A stretch of DNA of 64,000 bases from Engraulis encrasicolus (GCF_034702125.1 NC_085876.1:23587307-23651306), one strand, 5' to 3'; numbered from the stretch's first letter, positions 48,656 through 60,372 are shown. Numbers and translations: made by a program. The notes: generated by a model from the letters alone, not told the origin.

Positions 48656-51107
48656 GAACAGACGCGAGTTCCACCTCCAGGGTCGAAGGCGGACATGGCA
48701 GCCAGACGCAATGTAGAGCAGTCAGCGACAGTTAGGACCTGGCAGGGGCCATAACGGCATATCCAACCCAAAGAGGCCTCAGCAAGCGGAGGCCAAGAGG
48801 GACAACGTGGGATGCCGAGGTCGGCATGCCCAACACCTGGAAGGGGCGGAGAGCAAGGAAGGAGAGCCTCCACTTCCAATGCCCGCGAGTACGCTGGTCG
48901 TAAGCAGAAATAGACGCCTAGAGACACCAGGCCGGGGGTCTGCACGTCGAGAACAGGACAAAGCGCACCAGGTCGAGAACAACAGCGCGAGCGAAACAAA
49001 ACCACATGCAGCATCGGCTGCACGGCCGGTGCGACACAAAAGCCGCGTCGTGGCTTGCCCAAAGCGGACGGACCAAAAGGGACATATAGGGGCCGCCGGA
49101 AGAGAGCAGACTGCTTCCAGCAAGGCCAAGGTTTGTGTGACTCTGCCCCGGCACTCAGGCCAGACAGGCGAATGCCAGCAACCAGGAGTCAGAGAGAACT
49201 CACAGGGGGCGTCCCAAAACGGTCTATGGGGGCCGAGAGAAGGCCAACAAGACATGGGACATCAAGAACCCAATGCACGTCGTACGCAGCGCTGCATCAT
49301 AGACCTCGCAGACGAGCTCATCTGCGACGTGTCTAAGTGGCCAGGGCAGTGCACCCCGCCAGATCAACGCCCTGACCGGCAAGGCAAGGAGGGCGGTCCA
49401 GAAGTGGTTCAATACCCGGTCAGGGCCATAGATGGAGGCCTCCCGCAGCCCGGCCAATGCCTGATCGTCGACCCATCGCGCACAGCGTCAACGGTCAGCC
49501 AAAACACCAGTAAAGGTCACATAGGGGCCATGGGTATAGACAGGCGGGACAGGCAGGGTAACCAGTAGTAGGTACAGCCACTGCAGCAGAGACGCGTAAA
49601 CAGTCCAAGCGTCAACAAGCCGGGCCCAGCGGGAAAGGTGCGCGACACAGGGCACAGATGCCCATGACAAGCCAACTGCGATGCTCCTGCAGCAGACAGC
49701 AGAGCATGAAGCTGAACCAGCCAGATGCAGAATCCACAGCCGTAGGGGCGTGTACGCCCACCGGTGCCCAGAGCACTCATGTGAGACCATCCATAGCGAG
49801 GCCAACAGAGCGAACAGTCGTAAGCCACCGAAAACTCGAAGGGAGAGCCCGGAGTGGGGTCACTCCCGTACAGTAGTAGCAGTCAGAGTGGCATCCTGAC
49901 CCCCGGATATACCACACATGAAGTGGGGAAATCATGAAGAACAATGGGAGAAGGAGCGGTAACGCTCCAACATACCAGTAGCAGCCGCAGCTGCAGTGGT
50001 GCCGGCACCAATGGCACTCTTAAGTAGCCCATGGCAAGTCCACGCATAGCCCAAGAGCTCGGGGGGACGACGTGCAGCAGTCGACCTACGCGCCACAGTC
50101 GAGGACAATGAAGGAAGCACCTGGGTCCTGTACCCAGGGCAGCAATGCCGACATACACGTGCACCGGTCACAGAGGCTTAAGCCCAACGGCACACTCCGC
50201 GAGCCAAGGGGCAAAAGAGTCCCAGGCTCAACCAGGTCAGGAGGACGTCGACATGCCAGACGTACGACAGTGGGCAAAAGCGGACAACAGGACGCAGAGC
50301 ATATCTTGCATACCGAAGCCACAGCAGAAGAGGCGAAGGCACCAACTGTAATCACAACGTTCCACGGCGAAGTCGGCCAAGGCCAACAGACTCCAGACAG
50401 TCCCGCAGGAGTGCCAAAGAGCATAAAACAGGGTATGTGAAACCACTCACCCAGAGCAGCAGCAGTCGTACAGGCGGAAACGCCAACGGTGCATGCAAGG
50501 AGCTGACTGGTGGAGACACCCACGGTCAGCCAAACCCAGGAGAACGACTAGAACCAGTCGTGAGGTAGGGAAAAGCAAGCTACACAGAGGGGCATGAAGC
50601 GGAGCATCACGCGCAACTGTAGTAGTCATGGCGGTTGAGGTGCTCCGGGCGTCCACAAGAAGCCAATGGATGAAACAGCCGACAGCAGGCGGTATCCAGG
50701 AGAGCGACAGACAGTCGCAGGACGCTGAATGGTAGAGACCAGCAGAGGAGCGGGGAGCACACATGCGGTCTCATGCAAGTCATGCAGCCACGCAAGAGAG
50801 CAAGCGTGCAAGCATGCGAAGCAACCGAGCAAGCCATGTAAACCGGAATGGCAGGGTGCGTATGGCCCAGCGGCACGCCGTGGCAGCTGTAGTAGCCATG
50901 GCATCAACAAGCATGCCACAGGGTGGAGGCCACCTGTGGCCAGAAACCCACTCTGTAGCAGTAGCAGGTACGGCACTCACATGTAGCCATCGGGCGAAAA
51001 ACACCCATGGCCAACCCACCCAGAAAGGGCCCAGTGCCAATGCAATGCAACAAGCAATGCAACTGGGCTGTGACTGTGTCACCTGAACAGAGGGCATGGT
51101 GCGGGCA

Positions 51108-51235
51108 TCGGCGGCAGGCGACAGCTGTGGCGGCGGTGGGCGACAGTCGTGGCGGCGGTGGGCGACAGTCGTGGCGGCGGTGGGCGACAGTCGTGGCGGC
51201 GGTGGGCGACAGCCGTGGCGGCGGCGTGCGACCGT
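51108..51235. repeat. 23 bp tandem repeat, about five units
   Basis: GGCGGCGGTGGGCGACAGTC followed by GTG repeats almost perfectly; it lies in the T-poor element. Confidence 0.95.
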
Positions 51236-51517
51236 CCGGGTCGCTAGCAGGCAGGGCACATTTGAAAACACGGTCACCGTGTGTCAGAGGCTGCAGGTCG
51301 GCAAAACAGGGCCGACAACTCCACCAGTGGCCAGCGGAACTGTAGGCCGAGGGCCAAATCGCGTCAGCCCGGCCGTAAGTGCTCTCGCACGCAGACCTGA
51401 GCAAGCAGCACAGGTCACATCTGTCAACCTCAGCCGCAGGCATCTCAGCTCCAGGCAGGAGAGGCACCAGTCCCAGGGGCCTAGACGACAATGCATCAGT
51501 CAGGCAGGCAGGCACAC

Positions 51518-52522
51518 AGGGCGAGGACACCCCAGTGGTAGCCGAGAGGGAAGCCAGCAGTCGGACAGTCAGGGCCGACGGGTAAACAAGGCAATACACA
51601 CAGCAGGGCGAAGACACCCCAGTGGTAGCCGATGCAAGAGCTCCAGGCCAACTGGTGAATACCACACAGAAGGGGCTGGGACATCCAATGGCAGCCAAGA
51701 AGAAACCCAGTAATCAGGCAAGACGAGGGTCCCGTGTCGGGAAGCGAACACTGCAACACACAGAAGGGAACAAACAAACAACACATACCCACAGGGCGAG
51801 GGCATCCAATAGTAGGTAAAAAGTTGGCAGCAGGTAGGAGATGACACTACAATGTCCAGCAAATACTGCAAATATAAAACACAAGGGGCGAGGACGCCCC
51901 AAGTGTAGCCAACAGGAGCCAGCAGCCAGGCGGCAACACCAAGCTGACAAGCAAATAACAATGGACATTAACATTTTGGATTCGGCCTATTTTGGACACC
52001 AGATGGAAATTAGTAGCCTGGTGAACCAGCGCCACCCGCTGGACGGCAAAATGTTTTGTCTACGGGTGGGTCTGGCCTCGCATAATGATTCAATGAAGCC
52101 AGAATGCCATGAATCTGGCAAACCAATTACAACGCAAAGATGTGTTTTGAATCAAAGCGGGCAGGGTTTTGAGGGAAGGTTGTTCTCATCAACAATCTTC
52201 GGATGTATTATGCATCGAGGCCAGACTAAATTAGATTTCCACATTTAGTCTGGTTTATCAGGCTAGGAAATTAGCCCTCGGGCTACAATCTGCCATATTT
52301 ACATATATGTACATGTATGTATACGTTCATTCATGTGCAATGTCCTGAAGAAATAAAGTAAAGTACATTACATTGCAATGTAGTCGGTAGGCGCTGTACA
52401 CCCAGTGACTCACAATAGAGGACATACCATAAGCACAGCCAATATCATGGGCAGACAGGAGTAGCACAGTGATAGAAATGCAAGGCAAATATACACTTCT
52501 GGGGCGAAGACACCCCAGGTGA
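51518..52522. repeat. degenerate 65-120 bp repeat family
   Basis: GGGCGAGGACACCCCAGTGG-like motifs occur at 51,518, 51,605, 51,671, 51,793, 51,884 and 52,498. The last gap is widened by the hAT insertion at 52,014. Confidence 0.7.
52014..52265. mobile_element. hAT-like MITE nested in the T-poor element
   Basis: Ends TAGCCTGGTGAACCAG and CTGGTTTATCAGGCTA. Exact duplication GGAAATTAG at 52,005-52,013 and 52,266-52,274. Confidence 0.9.
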
Positions 52523-53559
52523 AAACAGACAATAATAAACCAGTGAAGAACACAACCCGGCAGGAATAACAACCGGGGTGAGCAGAGTGCAGCCAGAGAG
52601 AGAGAGAGATTGTATTGTAGATTGAATCTCTGGAGCAGCGTGACGCCAACGGTGCAAGGGCACAGCGAAACACACTGGCCCGTGGAGCAACCGTACAGAC
52701 AGGCTACACTGTACAAACAATGAAGCCGTAACGTAAATACAGGCACGCGAACCCAAGTAACTGAGCTCGCGTCGAGTGTCACAACAATCGCCCAGTAATA
52801 GTAACATTCAGCGGCGAGAAACACCGCGAAAATAATCGAATCAGTAAATGACAGTCCACTTACCCAAACGATGGCCAACATAGGCAGGCAGGCGTTAATA
52901 CCTAATCCCAACTCGAAAGCGTATCACGCCACGAGACCGCTCGTCAAATCCAGTTGCGGGAAACACCACTGAAGATAACGCGGTAGCAGTTAATACATGA
53001 TCAGAAAACGGCCTACCTTCCACGGGAAAGGACAAGTTATTAGCCGCCAGTCGGCGAGAACAGTGCCTCGAGCCAGGGGCTAGGCAGGCTAGGTAGCCTA
53101 GCCAGCCCTCCTCCACCGAGCGGATAACACTCAGTCGGAGTCGGACACATCGTAAATGTGAAAGAGATACTCAAAGGAAAAAGCGACCAACGCCGTTTCA
53201 TGGGGGGTGGAAAACCCACAGCCCCAACCCCATGGGTGCGAAACGAACAAAGCGTCAGGTCAATCCCAAAATCTCAAACGATCAACTCGAAACCTGCAAT
53301 CGAGAAGATGAGAGACGTCGCTTCCTGGGTTCACCGGTGTCTTAACCCCTGACACGGGGGTCACCGGGTGACGTCACCCAGGTCACGTGTTACTTTGTTG
53401 ATATTAATTCTCGACCTGCTGATCCGTAAGATGAATATTCAGTGCTGAAAGCACCGCCTCTGGCGGTCAGAAGGAACGAAATAAAACAGAAAATTTGAGA
53501 GTGCTGTCCTTTAGTCATTTTCATTTTATCAAGTCACATTGGCCAATCTGCACAGAGGT

Positions 53560-53830
53560 CAAATACGCGGAGTTTCTACCTCCGTCCAAAGAGGTTATGT
53601 TTTCGGTCGTCTGTTTGTCTGTCAGCAGGATAACTCAGAAAGTTATAAACAGATTTTTGAAGAAATTTTGTGTAAGTTACATTTTAGGCAGAATTCCACA
53701 GCGTGTAGATGTAAGGGCATCAGTGACCCCATGGCCTTCGCAGAGGTTTGCACTCTTTGAGTGTTTCTAGTTTCAGTTCAGTTCAGTTCAGTTTACTTTA
53801 TTTGTACCCGTAGGTAAACTAGCAGTTTAA
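53560..53830. repeat. interspersed repeat fragments
   Basis: GAGGTTATGTTTTCGGTCG followed by TTTGTCTGTCAGCAGGATAA resembles a motif seen in repeats of many eukaryotes. (CAGTT)n and a TTTACTTTATTTGTAC end follow at 53,769-53,820. Confidence 0.5.
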
Positions 53831-53994
53831 AAGAAAGATGGGTATCCTTACATATAGGGTATGTAAGATTGAAAACAGCACACATGCATGCGCAGGCAGT
53901 AGTAAATGCACTATATTTAATATTAGATGACGTGCACACGTACGCACACATACACGCACACTGATAGACAAGTGCACACATGCTTACGTGCACA

Positions 53995-54042
53995 CACACA
54001 CACACACACACGCACGCGCACGCGCACGCGCACACGCACACA
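53995..54042. repeat. (CA)n/(CGCA)n microsatellite
   Basis: CA dinucleotides with GCGCAC interruptions. Confidence 0.9.
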
Positions 54043-54167
54043 CAGTTGAGGTCAGGATGAGACTTGAAAAGCAAAGAAGACGCGTTCACACGATCGCCTA
54101 ATGGTTTTCACGGTTCTCAACTAAACCATAAATGTACAGTATAAAGGAAGCAAAGGACAGCACTCTC

Positions 54168-54262
54168 ATTCGCCCACCAACGCTTCGGGTAGAGCCCTTC
54201 TTCAGCGTGTGACGCCATTACACGCTGAAGAAGGGCTTTGCCCGAAACGTTCGTGGGCGAAT
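54168..54262. repeat. hairpin repeat with GCCCGAAACGTT motif
   Basis: ATTCGCCCACCAACGCTTCG and GCCCTTCTTCAGCGTGT pair with the complementary right half (ACACGCTGAAGAAGGGC). Nearly perfect 95 bp palindrome with a short loop at about 54,215. Confidence 0.8.
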
Positions 54263-54488
54263 AAATATAGAAAAATCTGAAGAGGTCAGGATGAGCCCAG
54301 TGATCCAGGAGCATGCGTGTCATTTGCTTATTGATTTGTCCATTATTGATTTGTCCATGCGTGCGCACGCACGCATACACACACACTGCAGTACACCCAA
54401 AGGAAGCTTGACATGACTCCATAGCAGACGAAATCGACACAGTCAGCAACATCACACACACACACAGGCTTGTGGGGTGGGCACTCAC

Positions 54489-54560
54489 ATTGTCGTCCAG
54501 CTGTGCTGAGACTCTGCAGTGCTCGGGCCCGAAATCTGCCTTTGGATTGTACGGTGGCAT
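54489..54560 (-). CDS. snx13: snx13 coding exon (inter-domain linker)
   Basis: The 72-nt exon encodes 24 residues, MPPYNPKADFGPEHCRVSAQ then LDDN. The acceptor is TCCCTCAG and the donor AAT|GTGAGT. It is phase 0 at both ends and joins IFK to VDDN. It corresponds to the PEHRRVSAQLDDN linker of mammalian SNX13, with Cys in place of one Arg. Confidence 0.95.
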
Positions 54561-54788
54561 CTGAGGGAAAAATGTAATGGCTCATATTAATATGAAAAAG
54601 GACAAATACGCTTAGAAACTACAACACCAGCAATTTGGTGGTCAAATGATAGAGGTTTACCAAAATACACACAGGCCCACATCAAGAGACACACAGACCT
54701 CACTTCCAGAAGTAGCCAGATAACTTTGCATGAGTAAATCCTGTAACTACCCAGGAGCAATTCACAGCGCATTTCTGAAATGCTAGCC

Positions 54789-55030
54789 CAGTGGTTCTCA
54801 ACCTTTTTTGAACAAACGCCCCCTTGGGCTCCTCACAAGCCTGCCAACGCCCCCTTGAACTCATCATAAACCTGACAACACCCCCCTGAATATCAAAAAA
54901 ATAAACAGACAAATGGTACCCAATGGCAACTAAGCACCACCTGTATCCTCAGCTGTATCCTTCTCAACGCCCCCCCTAGAGCACCCCAACGCCCCCTGGG
55001 GGGCTGTACCGCCCCCGTTGGGAAACACTA
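54789..55030. mobile_element. hAT-like MITE (CAGTGGTTCTCAACC type)
   Basis: Ends CAGTGGTTCTCAACC and GTTGGGAAACACTA. Exact 8 bp duplication TGCTAGCC at 54,781-54,788 and 55,031-55,038. Interior has repeated AACGCCCCC blocks. Confidence 0.9.
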
Positions 55031-55248
55031 TGCTAGCCCTAGCAGTTAGCTTGAATACTATGGACTGCCAAGAGGAATCCAAATTTTAACATTTTACTAA
55101 ACAAGCTAACCACATCACTGTTTGAGGGTTGCGAGTGCCGATTCACTTTTGTTGATTCCTTTGATGACACAAGATGAGATGCTCTTCCTTGTGTGGACAG
55201 TGCACATACAGAAACCTGGTATTTACAGTGCATTCTAACATACTGACC

Positions 55249-55289
55249 CTTGAATATGGACTTCTTAATATCCTGGCCAAGCCTCTCTA
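55249..55289 (-). other. degenerate copy of the 3' end of the next snx13 exon
   Basis: The minus strand reads RLGQDIKKSIFK followed by GGTCAGT, close to the true exon end RLGQDIKQGIFK at 55,990. It lies about 740 bp downstream in the same intron. The open stretch is preceded by an AG (CATCCTAG), so use as a small exon is conceivable, but with either donor reading the junction is unusual. Confidence 0.6.
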
Positions 55290-55299
55290 GGATGTGTTT

Positions 55300-55357
55300 T
55301 AGGGCTATTGCACCTTTTTTTTATTCAGATAGGACAGCGAGAGACACGGGAAATGAG

Positions 55358-55446
<89 letters not shown>

Positions 55447-55500
55447 GGGCAAGGATCAGAAAACGACTTCGGGCCTAAATCAAACATAAATGGCGCCCCA
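55300..55500 (-). mobile_element. SINE-like remnant split by (GA)n
   Basis: GATAGGACAGCGAGAGAC..GGAAATGAGTGG resembles the family D body; (GA)n occupies 55,359-55,442, then GGCAAGGATCAGAAAACGAC. Confidence 0.6.
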
Positions 55501-55989
55501 TGCAGCTCATGTTGTGGAACATCTTGTGATGCAATGCCATGTGTTTGTTGACAGGTCAGTAGTACCAGAGATTCTTTAAGTATATAGAGATATGCCAATG
55601 TAATAGGTTGCTATGGGCACCTAACATGACCAGGTTCCGGTCTGCCTAAAGGGGCGTGTCATAATGCTCCTAGCATTGAATAGAACAGTCCTTAGGTCTG
55701 CCTAAAGGGGGATTTCCCCCCCTCCCCCTTGCAATAATAGAACCCGGAAACAATGGGCCAATGGAACCTCTCTCTACTCTCTCTGGTAGTACCGCACCTT
55801 GCAGAGCTCTAAATTAACACCAGCCAATCAACCGAGTTCTGGTGAAATTTCAGTTTGGCTGGTAGAAAAGACCAACTTACTAGCCACTGTGACCCATTAG
55901 TGAGTGTATGTTTGGCATGTAAAAGTAGCATCTAGTAACTAGCCATTTTGGCTGGTGATGAAAAAAAAGTTAATGTAGAGCCCTGGTAC

Positions 55990-56151
55990 CTTGAATATGC
56001 CCTGCTTGATGTCCTGGCCGAGCCTCTCGCCCATACGGCCCACGTTGTCCGACATCTTGTTCATGCCCTCCGCCAGGCTGTCGGGGAAGGACTTGACCGC
56101 GTTTGACACGTTGCGCATAGAACTCCGCAGCGGGTTCACAAAGGTGTCCAT
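55990..56151 (-). CDS. snx13: snx13 coding exon (post-PX helical region)
   Basis: The 162-nt exon encodes 54 residues beginning MDTFVNPLRSSMRNVSNAVK and ending MGERLGQDIKQGIFK. The acceptor is GTTGCAG and the donor AAG|GTACCA. It is phase 0 on both sides. This region follows the PX domain and is nearly identical to its mammalian counterpart. Confidence 0.97.
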
Positions 56152-56189
56152 CTGCAACAGGTTCACATACAAGTTAACATGTAGGGGCG

Positions 56190-56375
56190 ATGTGGCGCGG
56201 CGCGCTAAGCCCCCCACATTTGGGCATGCATGCCCATGGGGACCCCGTTTCGAGTCCGGCCAGGGTAATTTCCCAATCCTCCTCCATCTCTCTCTCCCAT
56301 TAACTTCCTGTCAGCATCTCACACTGTCCGGTCAATAAAGGCATAAAAAGCCCCCAAAATATATATATATATAAA
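56190..56375 (+). mobile_element. tRNA-derived SINE
   Basis: B-box-like GTTTCGAGTCCGG at about 56,248, body CAATCCTCCTCCATC and TTAACTTCCTGTCAGC, then CAATAAAGGCATAAAAAG tail. Lies 38 bp upstream of a snx13 acceptor. Confidence 0.75.
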
Positions 56376-57179
56376 AAAGTTTATAACGGAGAGCATTCAA
56401 GAGTTTTATTATATAAGTTTTGAATTAACGCGATGTGAATCAGGGGGGGACATATAGGGTTCAGAAAGTAAAAAACCCTGCCACATATTGGCTACAGCCA
56501 ATTCAGTGAACCAGTTCACCCTAATTACCACATCCCTTCAGCCAGGTCGACGACCTAATTAGTGAAATCACCTAATCAGTGAAGCACAGATAGAAGACAT
56601 TTCTGACGGGACTTTTAAGTTTCTCAATCCAGTCGGTCCGCCCCTGATGTGGATGACATACTAGACAACACGTATACGTAGCATGGCATGGCATGGCAAA
56701 ACATGATATATGTAACCCAAAATACTTAGGATTACTTAAAACAAAGGCAAAGTTGAAAAGTTGAATCGCATTACGACTTGTGATTCTTAAGAGTCCAAAA
56801 TACTCCACAGTAATGCAATAGTAGACACAAGTCAGTAGGTTAAGCACTCAGCGAGTCCCAAAAATACCAAAATCTGCAAAAACACTATTGCATTTCAAAT
56901 GACAAAGGGTCCTATAAACTATAAACTACCAATAAACTATAAACAACCAATAAAAAGAAAAAAGGGTAAAAAACCAAAGATATATGAATGGCCTGCTTTT
57001 AACAGCTCTCCCTCTCTCTATCCTAAGACTTCCTGGCCTTCTTCAAAGCAACCCCTGACCTCTCCATCGGCTTTCATTCTCCTATCCTATTAGCTCTCTT
57101 TCTACAGCACTGCAGGAGCACTGCAGGAGCACTCACACAGGCTGTACGCTGCATATAGACCTGACCAGCACACAGACAG

Positions 57180-57485
57180 AGGGTGCATTCCAATATGCAA
57201 CCTTGCGTCCTCCACTTGCTTGTGGCCTCGTAACAGGAAATAATATGTCGTGATGACAACAGCACTGACAACAGCATTATATTTCAATATCTCGCAAAAG
57301 CTCAATAGTAAAGCAATTTTCTCATTTGCAAACTGGATGGTGAATGAAGAATAGTGACCCAAAAATTGTTGTGTTTAGGCTGACAGCGGGGAAACTTAAT
57401 TGCTTTCTACACGGAGGCGGGGCATCAGCAAAACGTGAGGCCACAAGCACAAGTGGAGGACGCAAGATCGCATATTGGAATGCAC
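57180..57485. mobile_element. palindromic-ended MITE, family A copy 2
   Basis: Ends GGTGCATTCCAATATGC and GCATATTGGAATGCAC. Flanks ACAGACAG (57,172-57,179 and 57,486-57,493) form a plausible 8 bp duplication. A solo end occurs at 41,852-41,875 and a diverged body at about 61,930-62,160. Confidence 0.85.
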
Positions 57486-57560
57486 ACAGACAGGTCAGGC
57501 CATGCCAGTGGAGAGACAGGTTAGGGTGAGTGTGTGTGTGTGTTTTTTTTTTAAACTCAC

Positions 57561-57671
57561 CTTACGTGCAAAGTCACCCTTGCCTTTACTATAGGCTTTG
57601 TTCTCGAGGAAGTCGTAGATGTAGGGAGTAAGGCTGGGGCAGGCTTTCACCATCTCTGGATTTAGCAGCAG
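57561..57671 (-). CDS. snx13: snx13 coding exon (end of PX domain)
   Basis: The 111-nt exon encodes 37 residues, LLLNPEMVKACPSLTPYIYD then FLENKAYSKGKGDFARK. The acceptor is CCCGTAG and the donor AAG|GTGAGT. It contains the last PX helices. Several residues (NPEMVKACPSLTPYI) differ from the mammalian protein, so this is the most diverged exon of the set. Confidence 0.96.
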
Positions 57672-57755
57672 CTACGGGTTGAGAAGGCAGACAGACAGGA
57701 AGAGGGATATTATGTGTTGTGTGTACATTTGTGTTACTGTGTTACATTGGCTTAG

Positions 57756-57817
57756 GCGAGAGAGAGAGAAAGAGAGAGAGAGACAGAGAGAGACAGAGAG
57801 ACAGAGAGAGAGAGACA

Positions 57818-57885
<68 letters not shown>

Positions 57886-57920
57886 CAGAGAGACAGAGAG
57901 AGACAGAGAGACAGAGACAC
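57756..57920. repeat. (GA)n with GACA units
   Basis: About 165 bp of GA with regular ACAG interruptions. Confidence 0.95.
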
Positions 57921-58139
57921 ACACACTTCTGTCCAAACAAGAAAAGGCCTAGAATAGTACTGTTTTGATTAAATATTAAGGGTTCAAAACAACAAGTCCT
58001 TGCTGAATTTGCTTTGTTCTCTGAGAGGCTAGAAAACATAGAAGAGTGTGGATATTACAAATGAAGGAACTTATCAAGAACGGTTAAGGAGGTGTTTTAA
58101 GAGACCACCGTGGAGAGAAACATTGAAATTGATGTACCT

Positions 58140-59529
58140 CAGGGCTTTTTCCAGGATTTTTTAGTATGAGGGAGCAAGGGGGGGTGCGGTGCGTGATTTT
58201 AAAAAAAAATGAAGGTAAAATGGGGCTTTTTGAGACTATCTGAGAGGGACATTTTTTACTTTTGTGGACATCCTAAAAGTACAATGTTTAGGGGCCTATG
58301 AAATCCGTTTTAATTTTTCTCAAATTCCGTTTTATTTTTTCTCAAATTCCATTTTTTTCGGATGTATTTTTTGCCAAATCGGATTTTTTACATTTTTGAA
58401 CTTATTTTCCCCTTTCACCCCCCCCAACAAAATTTCTTAGTTATTTAGTTCAAACTGGTGGGTGGACAGAGCCAACCACTCATGGTTGAATGGTAGGTAG
58501 AGAAAAGAAAAGTAAAATTACCTACTAGCTTTTTGTAATATCAGCCCTCCAAATATTCCAGGTAATAAGGTAGCTGAAATGTACATGCGCATATATTCTA
58601 TTAAATACACGTGACGCACCAGAAGGCGAATTCACTTCTGGTGCATTGAAGTTGGACTCGGGCGAAGTTGGACTCGGGCTGCATCAGGTTTTCTCGAATA
58701 AGTTTGGCTATATTGCAACGTGCAGCTACATTAGAGACATTTTTGGTCACGTTATATGTAGGCATTAAATAAATAGCCTCGCAAAGTCCCTACCGTCTAC
58801 CGTTCCACACAAAGACATGTTTTACAAGACGGCCGTTTTCTTCTGATGATGACTTGACCCTTTTTCAAAGTTGCTGCTAACTTTTAGTCACTATGCTCCG
58901 TGGCCAACAAAGTCAACAAGACATGATCAAAGCATTGCCTGATCAGTTTTTATTTTACAGCGGTCACGTCTGTTGTAACAAACTCCAAACTCGTGCCTCG
59001 CGTCGGATGATTTCATTGTTTATTAAGATGCAGTGGAGAGCCGCCCGTCTTTTCTGTGACGCATCGCATTGTCTTGGTAACAGACGGTCAGGACAACGCG
59101 TTTATGCCTGACCTCCTCACCTGTTCTACTAGGCAAAATTTGAGTGCTGTTGAGTATTAAGATTTCTTCAATGCTCTGACGGCCAGTGTTAGGACGCGGG
59201 AGACAATCGGAAACGCCGCTTGGGAGAGAGATGCGTTCACTGTCAGCATGCGCTGACATGGATCATGGATAGAACTTTTGCGCATCACCTCGCGTGGGCC
59301 AGATATGATATCGTGGCCATATTTTGTGTTTGAAATGTCTTTTAGACTGATAAATGATGACGAAAATAATGGATTTTTAATTTTATCATAAGAAATGAGC
59401 AAATTCCGTGCAATTCCGCGTTTATAACCAAATTCCGTTTTAATGTACAAAAAAAAAAAAAAACATGAGGGCGCATCCACGGAGTATGAGGGCGTGGCGC
59501 CCTTATTTCCCCGTTCAGAAAAAGCCCTG
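58140..59529. mobile_element. hAT-like element abutting a snx13 splice donor
   Basis: Ends CAGGGCTTTTTCC and CAGAAAAAGCCCTG. On the transcript strand AGGTA occurs immediately before and immediately after the element, consistent with a decayed target duplication. 1.39 kb, no recognisable transposase; interior has repeats of AAATTCCGTTTTA. Confidence 0.8.
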
Positions 59530-59532
59530 TAC

Positions 59533-59640
59533 CTGTAGATATGCATTGAGGTCCTTTTTCCTCTTCTCTAGGAAGTCTCTGTCCATATTGTTGAAGGTCT
59601 TCTTCCCGGGCAGCTTCAGTATGGTTGTGAGGTTCTCAAA
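59533..59640 (-). CDS. snx13: snx13 coding exon (central PX domain)
   Basis: The 108-nt exon encodes 36 residues, FENLTTILKLPGKKTFNNMD then RDFLEKRKKDLNAYLQ. The acceptor is TTCTGCAG and the donor CAG|GTACAG. LPGKK is the proline-containing phosphoinositide-binding loop of PX domains, and RxxFLEKRKKDLNxYL is the conserved helix. Only the first three intron bases are host sequence; a hAT-like element begins at +4. Confidence 0.97.
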
Positions 59641-59750
59641 CTGCAGAAGGGCGAGGGCAATATCAAGTTAGGGTGTAGTGGAAAGCGCGCACATCCAGCA
59701 GAAAAGCATCAGCAGGTGCCAAATCAAGAAACTGTCACATGTACTGTAAG

Positions 59751-59871
59751 AGCGGGAAAGGATCTGCACACTGCTTGCAAAAGACTTCATTTATTTGGAT
59801 CTATGATCGAAACGTTGCTCAAAAAAAATTTCTTTTGCTAGCAGTGTGCAGATCCTTTCCCGCTCCTACAA
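59751..59871. repeat. inverted repeat around short unique core
   Basis: AGCGGGAAAGGATCTGCACA and its complement TGTGCAGATCCTTTCCCGCT enclose about 80 bp. Likely a small MITE. Confidence 0.8.
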
Positions 59872-60194
59872 TATCAAGTTAGGAAAACATGGCTGACAAT
59901 TGGTGAGAAAAACGCAGTAATGAAAAAACATATAAAATGTACAGTCTACAAAAATGTTGCATTTTTTTGTAGAATTACCCCCAGCAACTGTAAGTTGTAT
60001 GTTAATCAATCAACCCAGACCCCCGCTGCCAAAAAAACCCCCTAAGCTTCCACACTGCTAGATCAGAATTTGAACAGCTAGAACAATTCCAATAGACTTC
60101 AATGCTGCCCATCAACAACAAATACAACATTAAAAAGTGCACTTAAGCATCCATAGTCAGGCCAGATGTTTACCACACTCTGTGCAGGCATGTG

Positions 60195-60372
60195 GCCACA
60201 CACAGACACAGAGACACACACAGAGACACAGAGACACACACAGAGACACAGACACACACACAGACACAGACACAGAGACAGAGACAGAGACAGAGACAGA
60301 GACAGAGACACAGACACAGACACAGACACAGACACAGACACAGACACAGACACAGACACAGACACAGACACA

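Larger units (their letters stand above)
47555..53483. mobile_element. 5.9 kb foldback-type element with T-poor interior
   Basis: About 160 bp at 47,590-47,750 (GACCGCCAGAGGCGGTGCTT, GTGACGTCACCC, GTCAGGGGTTAAGACACCGG) is repeated almost exactly in inverse at 53,316-53,475. The left end also holds a 52 bp inverted pair (47,555-47,606 and 47,793-47,843, GAAGGTTATGTATATAACC) and a direct partial repeat at 47,848-47,920. The interior 47,920-52,000 has about one T in eight bases on the plus strand in the lines I counted, against about one in four elsewhere. It includes tandem and degenerate repeats, listed separately. Long frames occur on both strands but none is recognisable. It lies inside the snx13 intron between the exons at 54,489 and 47,097. 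Family unknown to me. Confidence 0.7.

Noticed and set aside
47994..51713. Frames of 200-264 residues on both strands within the T-poor element
   Set aside because: Lack of T on one strand and of A on the other depletes stop codons everywhere; frames overlap in antisense and show no domain motif.
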